Source of the DNA: Gemmatimonadota bacterium | GTDB taxonomy: Bacteria > Gemmatimonadota > Gemmatimonadetes > Gemmatimonadales > Gemmatimonadaceae | NCBI GenBank assembly: GCA_040388625.1 | Contig: JAZKBK010000005.1 | Location: forward strand, 95,478 to 159,477 | Direction of reading: 5' to 3' | Length of the DNA stretch: 64,000 bases | Shown: one piece after another, positions 18,349 to 27,700 of the stretch | Numbering within the stretch: the first letter of the stretch is position 1 | Layout: each line of letters begins with the position of its first letter | Program-made: the position numbers and the translations under genes | The notes under the pieces: generated by a model | Told to the model about the DNA's origin: nothing | Databases searched by the model: none | What the model saw: the letters and a program-made list of their open reading frames with translations, nothing else

Positions 18349-18371
18349 AAGGCGTTGGTGCGGGGGTAGGT
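18349..18371 (+). repeat. 23-bp direct repeat, copy 2
   Basis: Exact copy of 17170-17192 lying 33 bases from the 3' end of the Fic gene. Here it is not part of any gene, so the ettA end is the parental copy and this one marks the far border of the NYN segment. Confidence 0.7.
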
Positions 18372-18403
18372 TGCGTACATCGCCTCCGTCCGGAGCCGGG
18401 CCG

Positions 18404-19576
18404 CTATTCGCTCTCTTCCGATCCACGCATGAACAGCCGCACATATTCGTCAAACATGAACTGTCTGTTGCGCTTCTGTCCGGTGAGCTCACGCAGGATG
18501 CCAAGGCGTACGAAGTCGGTGATGAGTGCGGCGGCGGTATTGGTCTGGACGCCAAGGGATGCCGTGGCTTCCTTGATCGTGATCATCGGTCGTTGATACA
18601 GATTCTGCATCAACGCTTGCGCATGAGCTTGCCGGCGAGGATGAAACGTTGGGAGCTTCTCGCGCTCGATCCTTTCCTTGAGCGTGGTTATGTCGCGAAA
18701 TACCTGGATGGATGACGCCGAGGTTTCGTGCACGCCGGTCAGGAAGAACTGTAGCCACGGGAGAAGCTTGCTCGTGCTGCGTACGGACATGAGCGCGTCG
18801 TAGTACTCGGACTTGTGGCGCTCGAAGAAGTCGGACAGGTACAGGGCAGGCTTCGCGAGCAGGCCGAAGTTCGCCATGTAGAGCGCGATCATGAGACGCC
18901 CAAGACGCCCATTCCCGTCCAGAAATGGGTGAATCGTTTCGAACTGGTAGTGAATGATCGCGATTCTGATCAGATGCGGCACATGGATGTCGTCGTCGTG
19001 CATGAACTTCTCGAGATCGCTCATCAGCTCAGGCACGTGATCCTGATGCGGCGGTACAAAGGTCGCGTTCTTGAGGCTCGTGCCGATCCAGTTCTGGCTT
19101 CTGCGGAACTCTCCGGGCTGTTTGTTCCTGCCACGCACGCCTCGCATCAATACCGCGTGCGTGTCGCGTAGCAGCCTGTTGGAGAGAGGCATGGTCTGCA
19201 GGCGCTCGATGGCGAAGCCAATCGCCGCCGTGTAGTTCTGTACTTCCACCCAGTCGTCGCGACGTTCCGGATCGATGTCGTTCGCGTCGAGGAGTGCCTC
19301 CTCCATGTTGGTCTGGGTACCCTCGATCCGACTCGACGTGGTCGCTTCTTTCAGGAGGTGCATGTGAATGAAGAAGTCGACGCCGGGAACGATACGCGAA
19401 TAAGTGCTGAGCTCGCCCAGGAGGCGGCTGGCATCTTCCAGGAGGGTCAGCGTCTGGGGGTCAGAAACAGTCCACTCTTTGTCGATGGTGGTCGGCAGGA
19501 AGCTTCGATACTGGTACTGCTGTTCCGAGCGGCCCGACTTGAAATCCTTGACGTCCATGAGTGAAATCCGGGTCAT
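18404..19576 (-). CDS. Fic-domain protein with N-terminal inhibitory helix and C-terminal wHTH
   Basis: A 390-residue Fic protein. The active loop HPFLDGNGRLGR is at residues 216-227 and complete, so it should be catalytically competent for AMP transfer. An inhibitory motif of the S/T-x-x-x-E-G/N type is present upstream (S81-SRI-E85-G86), the class II (self-inhibited) arrangement. The C-terminal ~60 residues (ITIKEATASLGVQTNTAAAL, then VRLGILREL) form a winged helix-turn-helix. Known relatives modify host or own proteins and many bind their own promoter. The upstream region has several TATTTGAYATACC half-sites, consistent with autoregulation. Confidence 0.92.
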   Translation of the reverse strand: MTRISLMDVKDFKSGRSEQQYQYRSFLPTTIDKEWTVSDPQTLTLLEDASRLLGELSTYSRIVPGVDFFIHMHLLKEATTSSRIEGTQTNMEEALLDANDIDPERRDDWVEVQNYTAAIGFAIERLQTMPLSNRLLRDTHAVLMRGVRGRNKQPGEFRRSQNWIGTSLKNATFVPPHQDHVPELMSDLEKFMHDDDIHVPHLIRIAIIHYQFETIHPFLDGNGRLGRLMIALYMANFGLLAKPALYLSDFFERHKSEYYDALMSVRSTSKLLPWLQFFLTGVHETSASSIQVFRDITTLKERIEREKLPTFHPRRQAHAQALMQNLYQRPMITIKEATASLGVQTNTAAALITDFVRLGILRELTGQKRNRQFMFDEYVRLFMRGSEESE

Positions 19577-19594
19577 CTTGACATTACGAGTCCT

Positions 19595-19696
19595 GGTATA
19601 TCAAATATAAGCCAGTATTTGACATACCATGTATTTGATTTCAATCTGACATAACTTGCCGACTAATGTCAAATAGTCAGCACAATTTGATATACC
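19595..19696. promoter_or_regulatory. Clustered operator-like half-sites upstream of fic
   Basis: The AT-rich fic promoter holds an inverted repeat: GGTATATCAAATA (19595-19607) facing TATTTGACATACC (19616-19628), one mismatch and 8-base spacer. A second looser pair is ATGTCAAATA (19666-19675) with TTTGATATACC (19686-19696), and a partial TATTTGAT lies at 19632. The most likely ligand is the winged-helix domain of the Fic protein itself. Confidence 0.6.
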
Positions 19697-19705
19697 ATCT
19701 TCCTC

Positions 19706-19715
19706 GGGGGGGGGG
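19706..19715 (+). repeat. G10 homopolymer run
   Basis: Ten consecutive G bases between the fic promoter and the DUF981 gene, about 70 bases before the latter's start. Such runs are prone to slippage and could alter spacing in this divergent promoter; they also challenge sequencing accuracy. Confidence 0.6.
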
Positions 19716-19784
19716 TGGCGACCGGGAATGGTAGTTGCCGGTCACGGGGGTGCGTGAGTAACGGCCACGTCATGGGGAGGGGCT

Positions 19785-20510
19785 ATGCTGATGCAGGCGG
19801 CTGGTGGGCTGGTGATCGACTGGACTCAGATGCCGACGTACAACACGATCATGGCTGTTGCGGCGGGAAGCGGACTGATTTCCCTCGTGTACTTCGCGCG
19901 CGAGCTCAAACACGAGACTGACGTGCATCTGGAATCGTGGGCGCTTGCGTTTGCGGTGCCGGGATTCATTCTCGCGATCACGGGGATTCACATGACGTTG
20001 ACGTGGCCGTTCGCAAAATACTTTCCGTACGACAACATCATCTTCGGTGAGACCAGTTTTGCGTTCGGCGTGCTGTTGCTTGCCGCCACGTTCTATCTGT
20101 GGAGTCGTGGATCGACTGTAATCGCCAGCGGTGATCCGGCCCGGTATCTGGCGCGGGTAGCGAGACCTGTGTCGCTTTTCATTTTCGGAATGGGCCTGGC
20201 GCTGTGTGCAATCGCCATGGCTGGTCTCGTATTCAAATTGTTCGCAGCGCCTCCCCAAGAGCCGATCTCCGGAATGTTTGCTGGCTATCCGTGGATCGAG
20301 GCGATATTCATGTCGGGCCTGTTCGGTCTCGTGGGAATCGGCGCTCTACTGTTTCCGTTTGCGCTGCGTGGTTTCGCGCACGGTTCTGCTGATACTGTCA
20401 CACAGCGAATCACCGGGTGGTGCTGGGTGCTTGGCGGTGTGGCGTTCTTCCTGTTTGGCGCGCTCAACTTCTTCACGCACATCGGGTTGATCGTTCACAC
20501 GATGGGGTGA
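19785..20510 (+). CDS. DUF981-family membrane protein
   Basis: A 241-residue membrane protein with about seven helices. Family-like features include GIHMTLTWPFAKYFPYDNII early, FGETSFAFGVLLLAATFYLW, and a C-terminal FGALNFFTHIGLIVHTMG. A strong GGGGAGGGG ribosome site precedes the ATG at 19785. DUF981 members are uncharacterised; conserved His residues within helices suggest a heme- or metal-linked membrane role, but this is inference. It stands alone, divergent from fic. Confidence 0.75.
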   Translation: MLMQAAGGLVIDWTQMPTYNTIMAVAAGSGLISLVYFARELKHETDVHLESWALAFAVPGFILAITGIHMTLTWPFAKYFPYDNIIFGETSFAFGVLLLAATFYLWSRGSTVIASGDPARYLARVARPVSLFIFGMGLALCAIAMAGLVFKLFAAPPQEPISGMFAGYPWIEAIFMSGLFGLVGIGALLFPFALRGFAHGSADTVTQRITGWCWVLGGVAFFLFGALNFFTHIGLIVHTMG

Positions 20511-20610
20511 AGAGTGGCGTTACGAGATCGTTCTCTCGGATGCCTGCGAGTAATACGAACTCCGAACGTTAAACGGGTGATTAATCGGAGACGTGTTGCT
20601 GATCGTCACC

Positions 20611-21525
20611 TTACTGTCTTCCCGTCAACTCGAAGCTGAAAGGCTCCTGGACAAACTGCTGCACGCTGCATCCTCCAATGCGCGCGGGTTCGAACTCAGC
20701 GTTCGGCAACCAGCGCATGACGGAGTTCAGGAAGTCATTGTAGGCGGCGAGCAATTGTCCGGTCGGCCGCTTTTGCCGTGATGCCCAAACTTCCCTGACC
20801 GATCCGGGGATCACGTGACCGGTCGTGTCGATCCGGAACTCTGCTATCACGACGGCAGTGATTCCGGCACGCCGTTCGGTGAGCGGGTAATCGGGTCCGG
20901 AGCCAGCCTTCATTCTTGCTGGTACTTCCGGTGGAAAGAGGACGGAGAACATGGGAGATGCAAAGCGGCCGGAATGTGACAGTTGAATCTTGCCGGGATC
21001 CGTCAACTCGACGCTGAGACCGAATGTCAAGGAATCGCCGGGCGTGCCCTCAGGCCAGGATGGTCCTTCGCCTTCGTCCAGGGTCCTGTGCACAGCAGTG
21101 AGCAATATTGCTGCTGCAGCGGAGTCGGTATGCGGTGATATCAGCTGAAAGACGGGAGCGGCGTTGCGATAGGTGGTGACGGCGAGGGAAATGTGGGACT
21201 CGATCCTGTGCCAGGTGATGAGTGGCTCACCCGGCGGAAGCGTGTCGCCTTTAGCGTTGAGAAGACCGCGCACGTGCAGCGATACCGACTGCGCAAACAG
21301 GTCCGCCATTTGTCCAACGCCGGAATCGGCTGGCTCCTTGATGGTGGCTCTCAAGTAAACGATGCTCGGAATCGACGGGACTATGGAGACCGTGTCCAGA
21401 CACGATGGCGCGTGCGTGATTGGACTCTTGTCGGGAGACTGCGCGAAAAGTTCGGGTGTCGACAGAGCGATGCACGCGGTGACTGCAAGCCAGACGATGT
21501 CATTCGGACTTCGTGTGTGTTGCAT
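20611..21525 (-). CDS. Secreted protein with TonB C-terminal-like domain
   Basis: A 304-residue protein with an N-terminal signal segment (VWLAVTACIALSTPELFAQS). The mature part has a beta-rich middle of unknown fold and a C-terminal TonB-like module (AVVIAEFRIDTTGHVIPGSV, then MRWLPNAEFEPARIGGCSV). The domain in TonB contacts outer-membrane receptors, but many single-domain secreted relatives have no known role in energy coupling, and there is no N-terminal membrane anchor. Another TonB-C protein lies 2 kb away on the other strand. Confidence 0.7.
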   Translation of the reverse strand: MQHTRSPNDIVWLAVTACIALSTPELFAQSPDKSPITHAPSCLDTVSIVPSIPSIVYLRATIKEPADSGVGQMADLFAQSVSLHVRGLLNAKGDTLPPGEPLITWHRIESHISLAVTTYRNAAPVFQLISPHTDSAAAAILLTAVHRTLDEGEGPSWPEGTPGDSLTFGLSVELTDPGKIQLSHSGRFASPMFSVLFPPEVPARMKAGSGPDYPLTERRAGITAVVIAEFRIDTTGHVIPGSVREVWASRQKRPTGQLLAAYNDFLNSVMRWLPNAEFEPARIGGCSVQQFVQEPFSFELTGRQ

Positions 21526-21827
21526 GATGAGTGAAAGTGTCGGACCAAATAAGCGAACGTGATTCCGAAGCTACCAACACCAGCAATATCCAGTGGGAAA
21601 TCCCCGCTCGCCAATGTAGCACTTTCAGTTGATACAAGCTTGAGGTACCTGGGTCGCGCATCGGCCTCCTGTAAGTCCGGCGGAAAGGAACGGTCAGAAG
21701 GTAAGGCAGCTGGTCCAGATGAGGTTCAGGTTCGAGCCGAGCCAATGATGTATGGCTTGCGAAACGCCGAAGGTGTAACACTTTGTTGTATTGACGGAAG
21801 TTCCAGTGAATCGCAGTATTGCTCTCC
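21526..21827. other. Divergent intergenic region
   Basis: A 302-base region between two divergent exported-protein genes. It contains two similar segments (TGTAGCACTTTCAGTTGATA near 21616 and TGTAACACTTTGTTGTATTG near 21775), which could be paired promoter or regulator sites. No coding frame is credible. Confidence 0.4.
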
Positions 21828-23678
21828 ATGCGATATTCACGCGATTCTTTCTACCGGGCGAGCGCGCTTGTAGCGCTTGTCATAACCTTTGGCTGCGGTG
21901 GAAGCGACTCGGTGGCACCGACAGTGCCTCCGGCGCTCACAGTCCAGGCCGGCGCGAACCAATCCGTCGTCGTGGCCACAGCAACACCCGTTAGTCCGTC
22001 AGTGACGTTGACCGATAGTCACGGCGGGCATCCAGCTGGCATCACGGTCACGTTCACACCGGACAGCGGCGCGGGCAGCGTCTCGACGCCGAGCGCAAAA
22101 ACCGATAACTCCGGAGTCGCATCCGCGGGCGTATGGATGATCGGGACTGTTGCAACGACGCAGCATCTGACGGCATCGGCGACGGTCGATGGTACGGTGG
22201 TGAACACAACGCTGAGTGTTACGGCGTTGCCCGGCCGAGCAGCGGTTATCAAGATCGTATCTGGCGATGCGCAGAACGGGCCGTACGGAGCGACGCTTGT
22301 TACGCCGATTCAAGTATCCGTGAGGGATCAATACGGTAACGCGACACCTGGCGTGAATGTCCGATTCAGCGTGGACACTGGTGGAGTTACGGCGGTGACG
22401 GGTACAACCGGAGCAGATGGGACGGCGAGCACGCGCGTGCGGCTCCCCTTGACTATGGGGCCAGTCGTGTTGTCGATAGCAGCCGACTCCGTTCCAGAGG
22501 TAACGAGCAGCTTCACGTCACGCGGCATTCGCTTCGCCAGCTTCACCATGGATGCAAATACGACGTGTGGATTGTCAGTTGAAGGATATCCGTACTGTTG
22601 GGGTGATAACGCGGCTGAACAACTCGTGCCTGTGGGGGTTCCAGAAGGGCAGAACGCGATCAAACCATGGCCGGTCAAAGCCGATCTGGATCTCAAGTCG
22701 ATATCAGTTGCGAACATCGGCGGTTGTGCCTTGCGCACTGACGGAACGGCGGTCTGCTGGGGAAGTAATGTTTTCGGAGCGAATGGAAATGGTAGCGAGT
22801 CACTACAGCTGGAACCGATGACTGCAGTTGCAGGTGGCCTTTCATTCGTCGAAGTTCAGCGGGGGCCTAATGCAACCTGCGGCACTACCAAGACGGGACA
22901 ATCGTATTGCTGGGGTGGTAATGGCGTTGGCCAGATAGGCTCCGCGAACCTGTATCAGACGTCAGTGTTGAAACCCGCGTTGGTCGACAGCAACATCACG
23001 TTCCACAGCTACGCACTAGGATCACTTCATACATGTGCGCTCGATCCTTCCGGCAAGGCCTATTGCTGGGGAATGGATCTGCAGGGTCGTCTCGGCGTCG
23101 CCGCAGCAACCGTCGCGTGTAACTCGACCACCTATACATCAAGCGGAAGTACGACGATCGCGACCACGTGCTCTCCGTCACCCGTGCCGGTCAATACTTC
23201 GTTACGGTTCACGACTCTGGCAGGCGCGTCGGACGCCACGTGCGGTCTCGATTCAGGTGGTACGGCTTATTGCTGGGGCAGCAACGATTTCGAGCAACTT
23301 GGAAATGGCAGTTCTGTTGCTGACACGGTTCCCGCTCAGGTTCCCGGTGCGCCGGCGTTCAAGCAGCTCAGCGCTCACGACCGAGGTTTCTGCGGATTGA
23401 CCAGCGCCGGCGACATCTACTGCTGGGGCTATGTTGGGTCAGTAGTCGGTGTTCCGAATCTGAGCTGTCCAAACTACAGTGATTGCACACCGACTCCGAC
23501 CAAAGTCCAGACGGGGCGACAGTTCTCGTCGATCTCCTTCACGACTGGTCAGCTGTGCGGAATATCAGATGGAACCGCCTACTGCTGGGGAGGTGACTAT
23601 CACGGCGCACTCGGGATTGGAGTGGGCAATGATCTCGGTGTCACTACGCCGACTCAGGTGTCGGGACAGACGCCATAG
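21828..23678 (+). CDS. Lipoprotein with Ig-like and RCC1-like repeats
   Basis: A 616-residue exported lipoprotein: hydrophobic signal with lipobox-like VITFGCGG and a Ser/Pro linker. Two Big/Ig-like beta domains follow (VTLTDSHGGHPAGITVTFTP and VSVRDQYGNATPGVNVRFSV). The rest is about seven RCC1-type propeller blades with a recurring C-x-n-YCWG pattern such as SYCWGGN and YCYWG-like turns. The Cys pair in each blade suggests disulfide-stabilised extracellular blades. ATG 21828 is preferred over TTG 21819. Function unknown: surface binding is plausible. It is followed closely by a TonB-C protein. Confidence 0.8.
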   Translation: MRYSRDSFYRASALVALVITFGCGGSDSVAPTVPPALTVQAGANQSVVVATATPVSPSVTLTDSHGGHPAGITVTFTPDSGAGSVSTPSAKTDNSGVASAGVWMIGTVATTQHLTASATVDGTVVNTTLSVTALPGRAAVIKIVSGDAQNGPYGATLVTPIQVSVRDQYGNATPGVNVRFSVDTGGVTAVTGTTGADGTASTRVRLPLTMGPVVLSIAADSVPEVTSSFTSRGIRFASFTMDANTTCGLSVEGYPYCWGDNAAEQLVPVGVPEGQNAIKPWPVKADLDLKSISVANIGGCALRTDGTAVCWGSNVFGANGNGSESLQLEPMTAVAGGLSFVEVQRGPNATCGTTKTGQSYCWGGNGVGQIGSANLYQTSVLKPALVDSNITFHSYALGSLHTCALDPSGKAYCWGMDLQGRLGVAAATVACNSTTYTSSGSTTIATTCSPSPVPVNTSLRFTTLAGASDATCGLDSGGTAYCWGSNDFEQLGNGSSVADTVPAQVPGAPAFKQLSAHDRGFCGLTSAGDIYCWGYVGSVVGVPNLSCPNYSDCTPTPTKVQTGRQFSSISFTTGQLCGISDGTAYCWGGDYHGALGIGVGNDLGVTTPTQVSGQTP

Positions 23679-23700
23679 TGTCAGCCTCGCGAAACGCAAA

Positions 23701-24627
23701 ATGAAATGCGCGACTTGTCTCGCTTGCTTTGCGGCGTTAATGGCGCAATTCGTATCTGCGCCAGTTGCGTCGGCGCAGACGCACAAATTCACTGGTGACA
23801 TCTGGACGGAGGCAGACAGTGGCAGAATCGTTCACGCTTCCGGCGCGACTGTGTACCTCTGGCCTGAGATCGCTGCCGTAAAGAGCGTGATGAATTCGGC
23901 ATGCACGGCGTACAGGACCGACATGACATCCTGGACCACCGCGCGCGAGACGCTGAACGATACTGGCTCGGCCATTCCTGCAAGTGCGGCGGTCACGCGC
24001 GATCTGGCTCTGCTGCACTCGATCGCGCAACTCCCACATGCAATGGTGCAGGCGGACTCGCTGGGCCACTTTGTCTTTGACTCGATTCCTGGTGGCACGT
24101 ACTGGATCGAAGCCGAGACAGTGCGGAACGGCAGAATCGTTCAGTGGTGGAAGAAAACTTCACTGTTGACTCTTCCCTTCCGTATCGGCGGGAAGAACTC
24201 CGCCGCGCTGGGTTCGACGCGTCTGGGGCCACTCGAGTACCATTCATCGCAATTCTGCACCGACCCGGAACCACGCGTAGGTGCAGCCGCGTTCGCGAAC
24301 GACACGCCATTGACGCCGACAGATGGAGTTTATCGACCAGACGAGCTCGACAGGAACGTGCAGGTCGTTTACAACGGTGATCGGATTCAATACCCGGAAT
24401 CGATGCGCAAGGCCGGTATTCCTGGTGATGTCGTCCTCAGTTTCGTGGTCGATGCCAACGGGAACGCAGAAATGGACGCGGTCCGGGTAGTACGAGCTAC
24501 TGCTCCGGAATTCGTCGACCCGGCAAAACGCAAGCTTGCCACAATGCGGTTTGCTCCGGCCCAGGCCAACGGTAGGCCGGTTCGGTCACGCGTGAGTGAG
24601 ACGTTCAGCTTCAGCGTCCAGCCGTAG
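23701..24627 (+). CDS. Secreted TonB C-terminal domain protein
   Basis: A 308-residue protein with a signal peptide (CLACFAALMAQFVSAPVASA). The middle resembles a carboxypeptidase-regulatory-like beta domain (GHFVFDSIPGGTYWIEAETV), and the end is a TonB-C module (VVLSFVVDANGNAEMDAVRV, then ATMRFAPAQANGRPVRSRV). The ATG at 23701 lies 22 bases after the RCC1 lipoprotein stop, so the two are probably cotranscribed. The layout suggests an envelope protein with unknown partner; a transport role is not shown. Confidence 0.72.
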   Translation: MKCATCLACFAALMAQFVSAPVASAQTHKFTGDIWTEADSGRIVHASGATVYLWPEIAAVKSVMNSACTAYRTDMTSWTTARETLNDTGSAIPASAAVTRDLALLHSIAQLPHAMVQADSLGHFVFDSIPGGTYWIEAETVRNGRIVQWWKKTSLLTLPFRIGGKNSAALGSTRLGPLEYHSSQFCTDPEPRVGAAAFANDTPLTPTDGVYRPDELDRNVQVVYNGDRIQYPESMRKAGIPGDVVLSFVVDANGNAEMDAVRVVRATAPEFVDPAKRKLATMRFAPAQANGRPVRSRVSETFSFSVQP

Positions 24628-24796
24628 GCTGCCAACCGTCTCGGCCGGCTACTCGTCCGAGCCTGACTCGCTCTCTCCATTCTTCCGCGTCGGTAGCAAC
24701 CGCGACGACGGCTAACGCGTACTTTATTCGGCGAGTATTTTCGCAGCTAGAATTTCCAGTCTCAGTCCAGTTTCCTTTTCAGAAGGCCCATTTCGA

Positions 24797-27700
24797 ATGT
24801 CGATCTCTCGCTTGATCACCATCGCCGCCATTGGTATGGCGGCGCTCACATCTGTCGCCAACTCCGTCGCCAGCGCTCAGTCCACCGATGCCCTCTACGC
24901 CGAGATGCACTGGCGTGAGATCGGGCCGACGCGCGCGGGGCGCGCCCGGGCGCTCTCGGGGGTGGCCAGCCAACCGAATGTCTTCTATGTCGGGTACGAC
25001 AACGGCGGTGTCTGGCGGTCCACAGATTACGGCTCTAACTGGGTGCCTCTGTTCGATAGCGAACCAACGGGATCGATCGGTGCCATAGCTGTCGCGCCTT
25101 CGGATCCGAACATCATCTATGTGGGGACTGGCGCCGGAATCATCCGACCGGATCTCTCGGTCGGCGACGGCATGTACAAGTCGACCGACGCTGGCAAGAC
25201 GTGGACGCATCTGGGTCTCCGCGACAGTCAGATGATCGCGAACATCGAGGTCGATCCTACGAATCCCAACCGGTTGTTCGTCGCGGTGCTCGGACATCCT
25301 TACGGTCCGAATGCGGAGCGCGGAATATTCCGCTCGACTGATGGCGGCAAGACTTTCGAGAAGGTGCTTTACAAGGACGAGTACGTGAGCGGCAATGATG
25401 TTCGCATCGATCCAAAGAATCCGAACATCGTTTACGCTGCACTCTGGCAGCAGCAACAGAGTTACATCGAAGGCGCGGAGTTCGGCGGCACGGAAGGGGG
25501 AATCTTCAAGTCGACCGATGGCGGCACTACGTGGAAGCAGCTCACGAATGGACTTCCCGCAGGGGTGATCGAAGCGAATCTCGGTGTCTCGATGAGCGCG
25601 CCGAGCACTATCTATGCGATGGTGGCAGGCACATCCGGGTCCGCAACACCAGCTCGCGGTGGAACGACTGGAACGATTGGCTTCTACAAGTCGACCGACG
25701 CAGGCGAGCACTGGACACTTGCAGCGCGAGATGCGAACAATCCAGGAGCATCGTCGAACGCGGTGCTGGATCCGCGTCCACTCGTGCGCATCGGCGGTGG
25801 TGACCTTCCGACAATCGCAGTAGATCCAAAAAATCCGAACGTCGTCTACAGTGCATCGACGGTGTTCTGGCGCACTGAAGATGGAGGTGTCACATGGAGC
25901 GCAGTGCGCGGTGCACCGGGCGGCGATGATTATCAGAAGGCATGGGTAAACCCGAACGATACGAACATTCTGCTCGTAGTCGCGGATCAGGGCGCGATCG
26001 TTTCGGGCAATCGCGGCGTGTCGTGGAGCAACTGGTACAATCAGCCGACGGCTGCGATGTATCACGTGTCGACGGATGACGCATTCCCGTATCGCGTGTG
26101 CGGCGGCCAGCAGGATTCCGGCTCCGCTTGCGTGGACAGTAGATCGATGGATGGCGAGATCACGTTCCACGACTGGCATCCGGTGAACATTCAGGAATAC
26201 GGCGTGGCGGCGAGCGATCCCAAGGATCCGGATCTCGTTTTCGGAAGCCAGCGCACCAACATCTCACTGTACAATCGCAGGACCGGCCAGACGACAAACG
26301 TGGGCCCCGACGCGGAAGCACGAGGCACCGAGTTCGGTCGCAACGTGCGTACGATGCCGATCATGTGGTCGCCGGTGAATCACAACGTTCTCTTCTATAC
26401 GTCGAACGTCGTGTGGAAGTCGACCGATCAGGCGCACAGCTGGACGCGCATCAGTCCCGATCTCGCGCGTCAGACGTGGGCCGTGCCGGCCACAGTCGGA
26501 AAGTATTCCAGCAGCGTGAAGCCGGCACCACAGGGAAGCATCACTGCGCTCTCCGCGTCGCCGCGGGACGTGAACGTGATCTGGGCGGGAACCGACGACG
26601 GCAACATCCAGGTGACTACGAACGGTGGCGCCAAGTGGACCAACGTCACGCCTGCTCAGATCAAGCCGTGGACGCGCATCTTCAACATCGATGCGGGTCA
26701 CTTCGATACACAGACCGCGTACGCTGCGGCGAATACTATGCGTATCGACGACCTCAATCCGCATCTCTGGCGCACGCATGATGGTGGCAAGACGTGGACC
26801 GAGATCGACAACGGTATCGCGCCCGGCGCTGCTACGAATTCCATCCGTGAGGATCCGCACAAGAAGGGATTGCTGTACGCGTCGACGGAAACTCAGGTGT
26901 GGGTGTCGTTCGACGACGGTGATCACTGGCAGTCGCTCAGGCTGGACATGCCCGCCGTGTCGGTGCGCGACATACAGATCAAGGACGACAGCATCTGCAT
27001 GTGCTCCGATCTCATCGCGGGAACGCACGGGCGCGGCTTCTACATTCTCGATGATGTGACACCGTTGCGCCAGGCTGCGGAGGCTCGCAGCGCCAATGGT
27101 GCATACCTGTTCAAGCCGCAGACGGCATTGCGTATTCGTCTCGCGACCAACGATCCGACGCCATGGCCACCGGAGCTTCCCGCGGGAGAGAATCCGCCGA
27201 ACGGCGCCATCATCGACTACTATCTGTCGTCGAACGTGTCCGGTCCGGTGACGATCGACATACTGGATGCGAGCAACAAGGTGGTGCGCACCTACACGAG
27301 TGAGCTCAAGCGCGATCCCGATCCGGGAGTGGATCGTGCTGCCTACGACAAGGTCTGCAAGGCGAATCCGGAGTCGCCGGATTGCGACGTGCCGTTGTAC
27401 TGGCCATCGCGCATCAAGTCCATGCCGACGAGTGCCGGCATGCATCGCATCAGCTGGAACATGAGATACCAGCCGCTCGCCACGGAGCGCGGCGGAGTCG
27501 ATGCTACGGGTGCGGTTCCGAATCGCAGCTCGCCGTCGCCGAGCTCGCCGTGGGCGCCGCCGGGTCAGTACACCGTGCGTCTCACCGTTGCGGGCAAGAG
27601 CTACACGCAGCCGTTGACTGTGCGTCTCGATCCGCGCGTGAAGACGTCGCCGTCTGCGCTTGCGGAGAACACCAAGCTGTCGCTCGAGATGTACGAGCTA

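Noticed and set aside
20680..20700. GGGTTCGAACTC resembling a tRNA T-loop
   Set aside because: Inside the TonB-C protein gene with no acceptor or anticodon stem.
24779..27445. Long antisense frames (466 and 393 codons) opposite the BNR propeller gene
   Set aside because: No motifs, and they mirror codon bias of the strong sense gene with clear Asp-box repeats.
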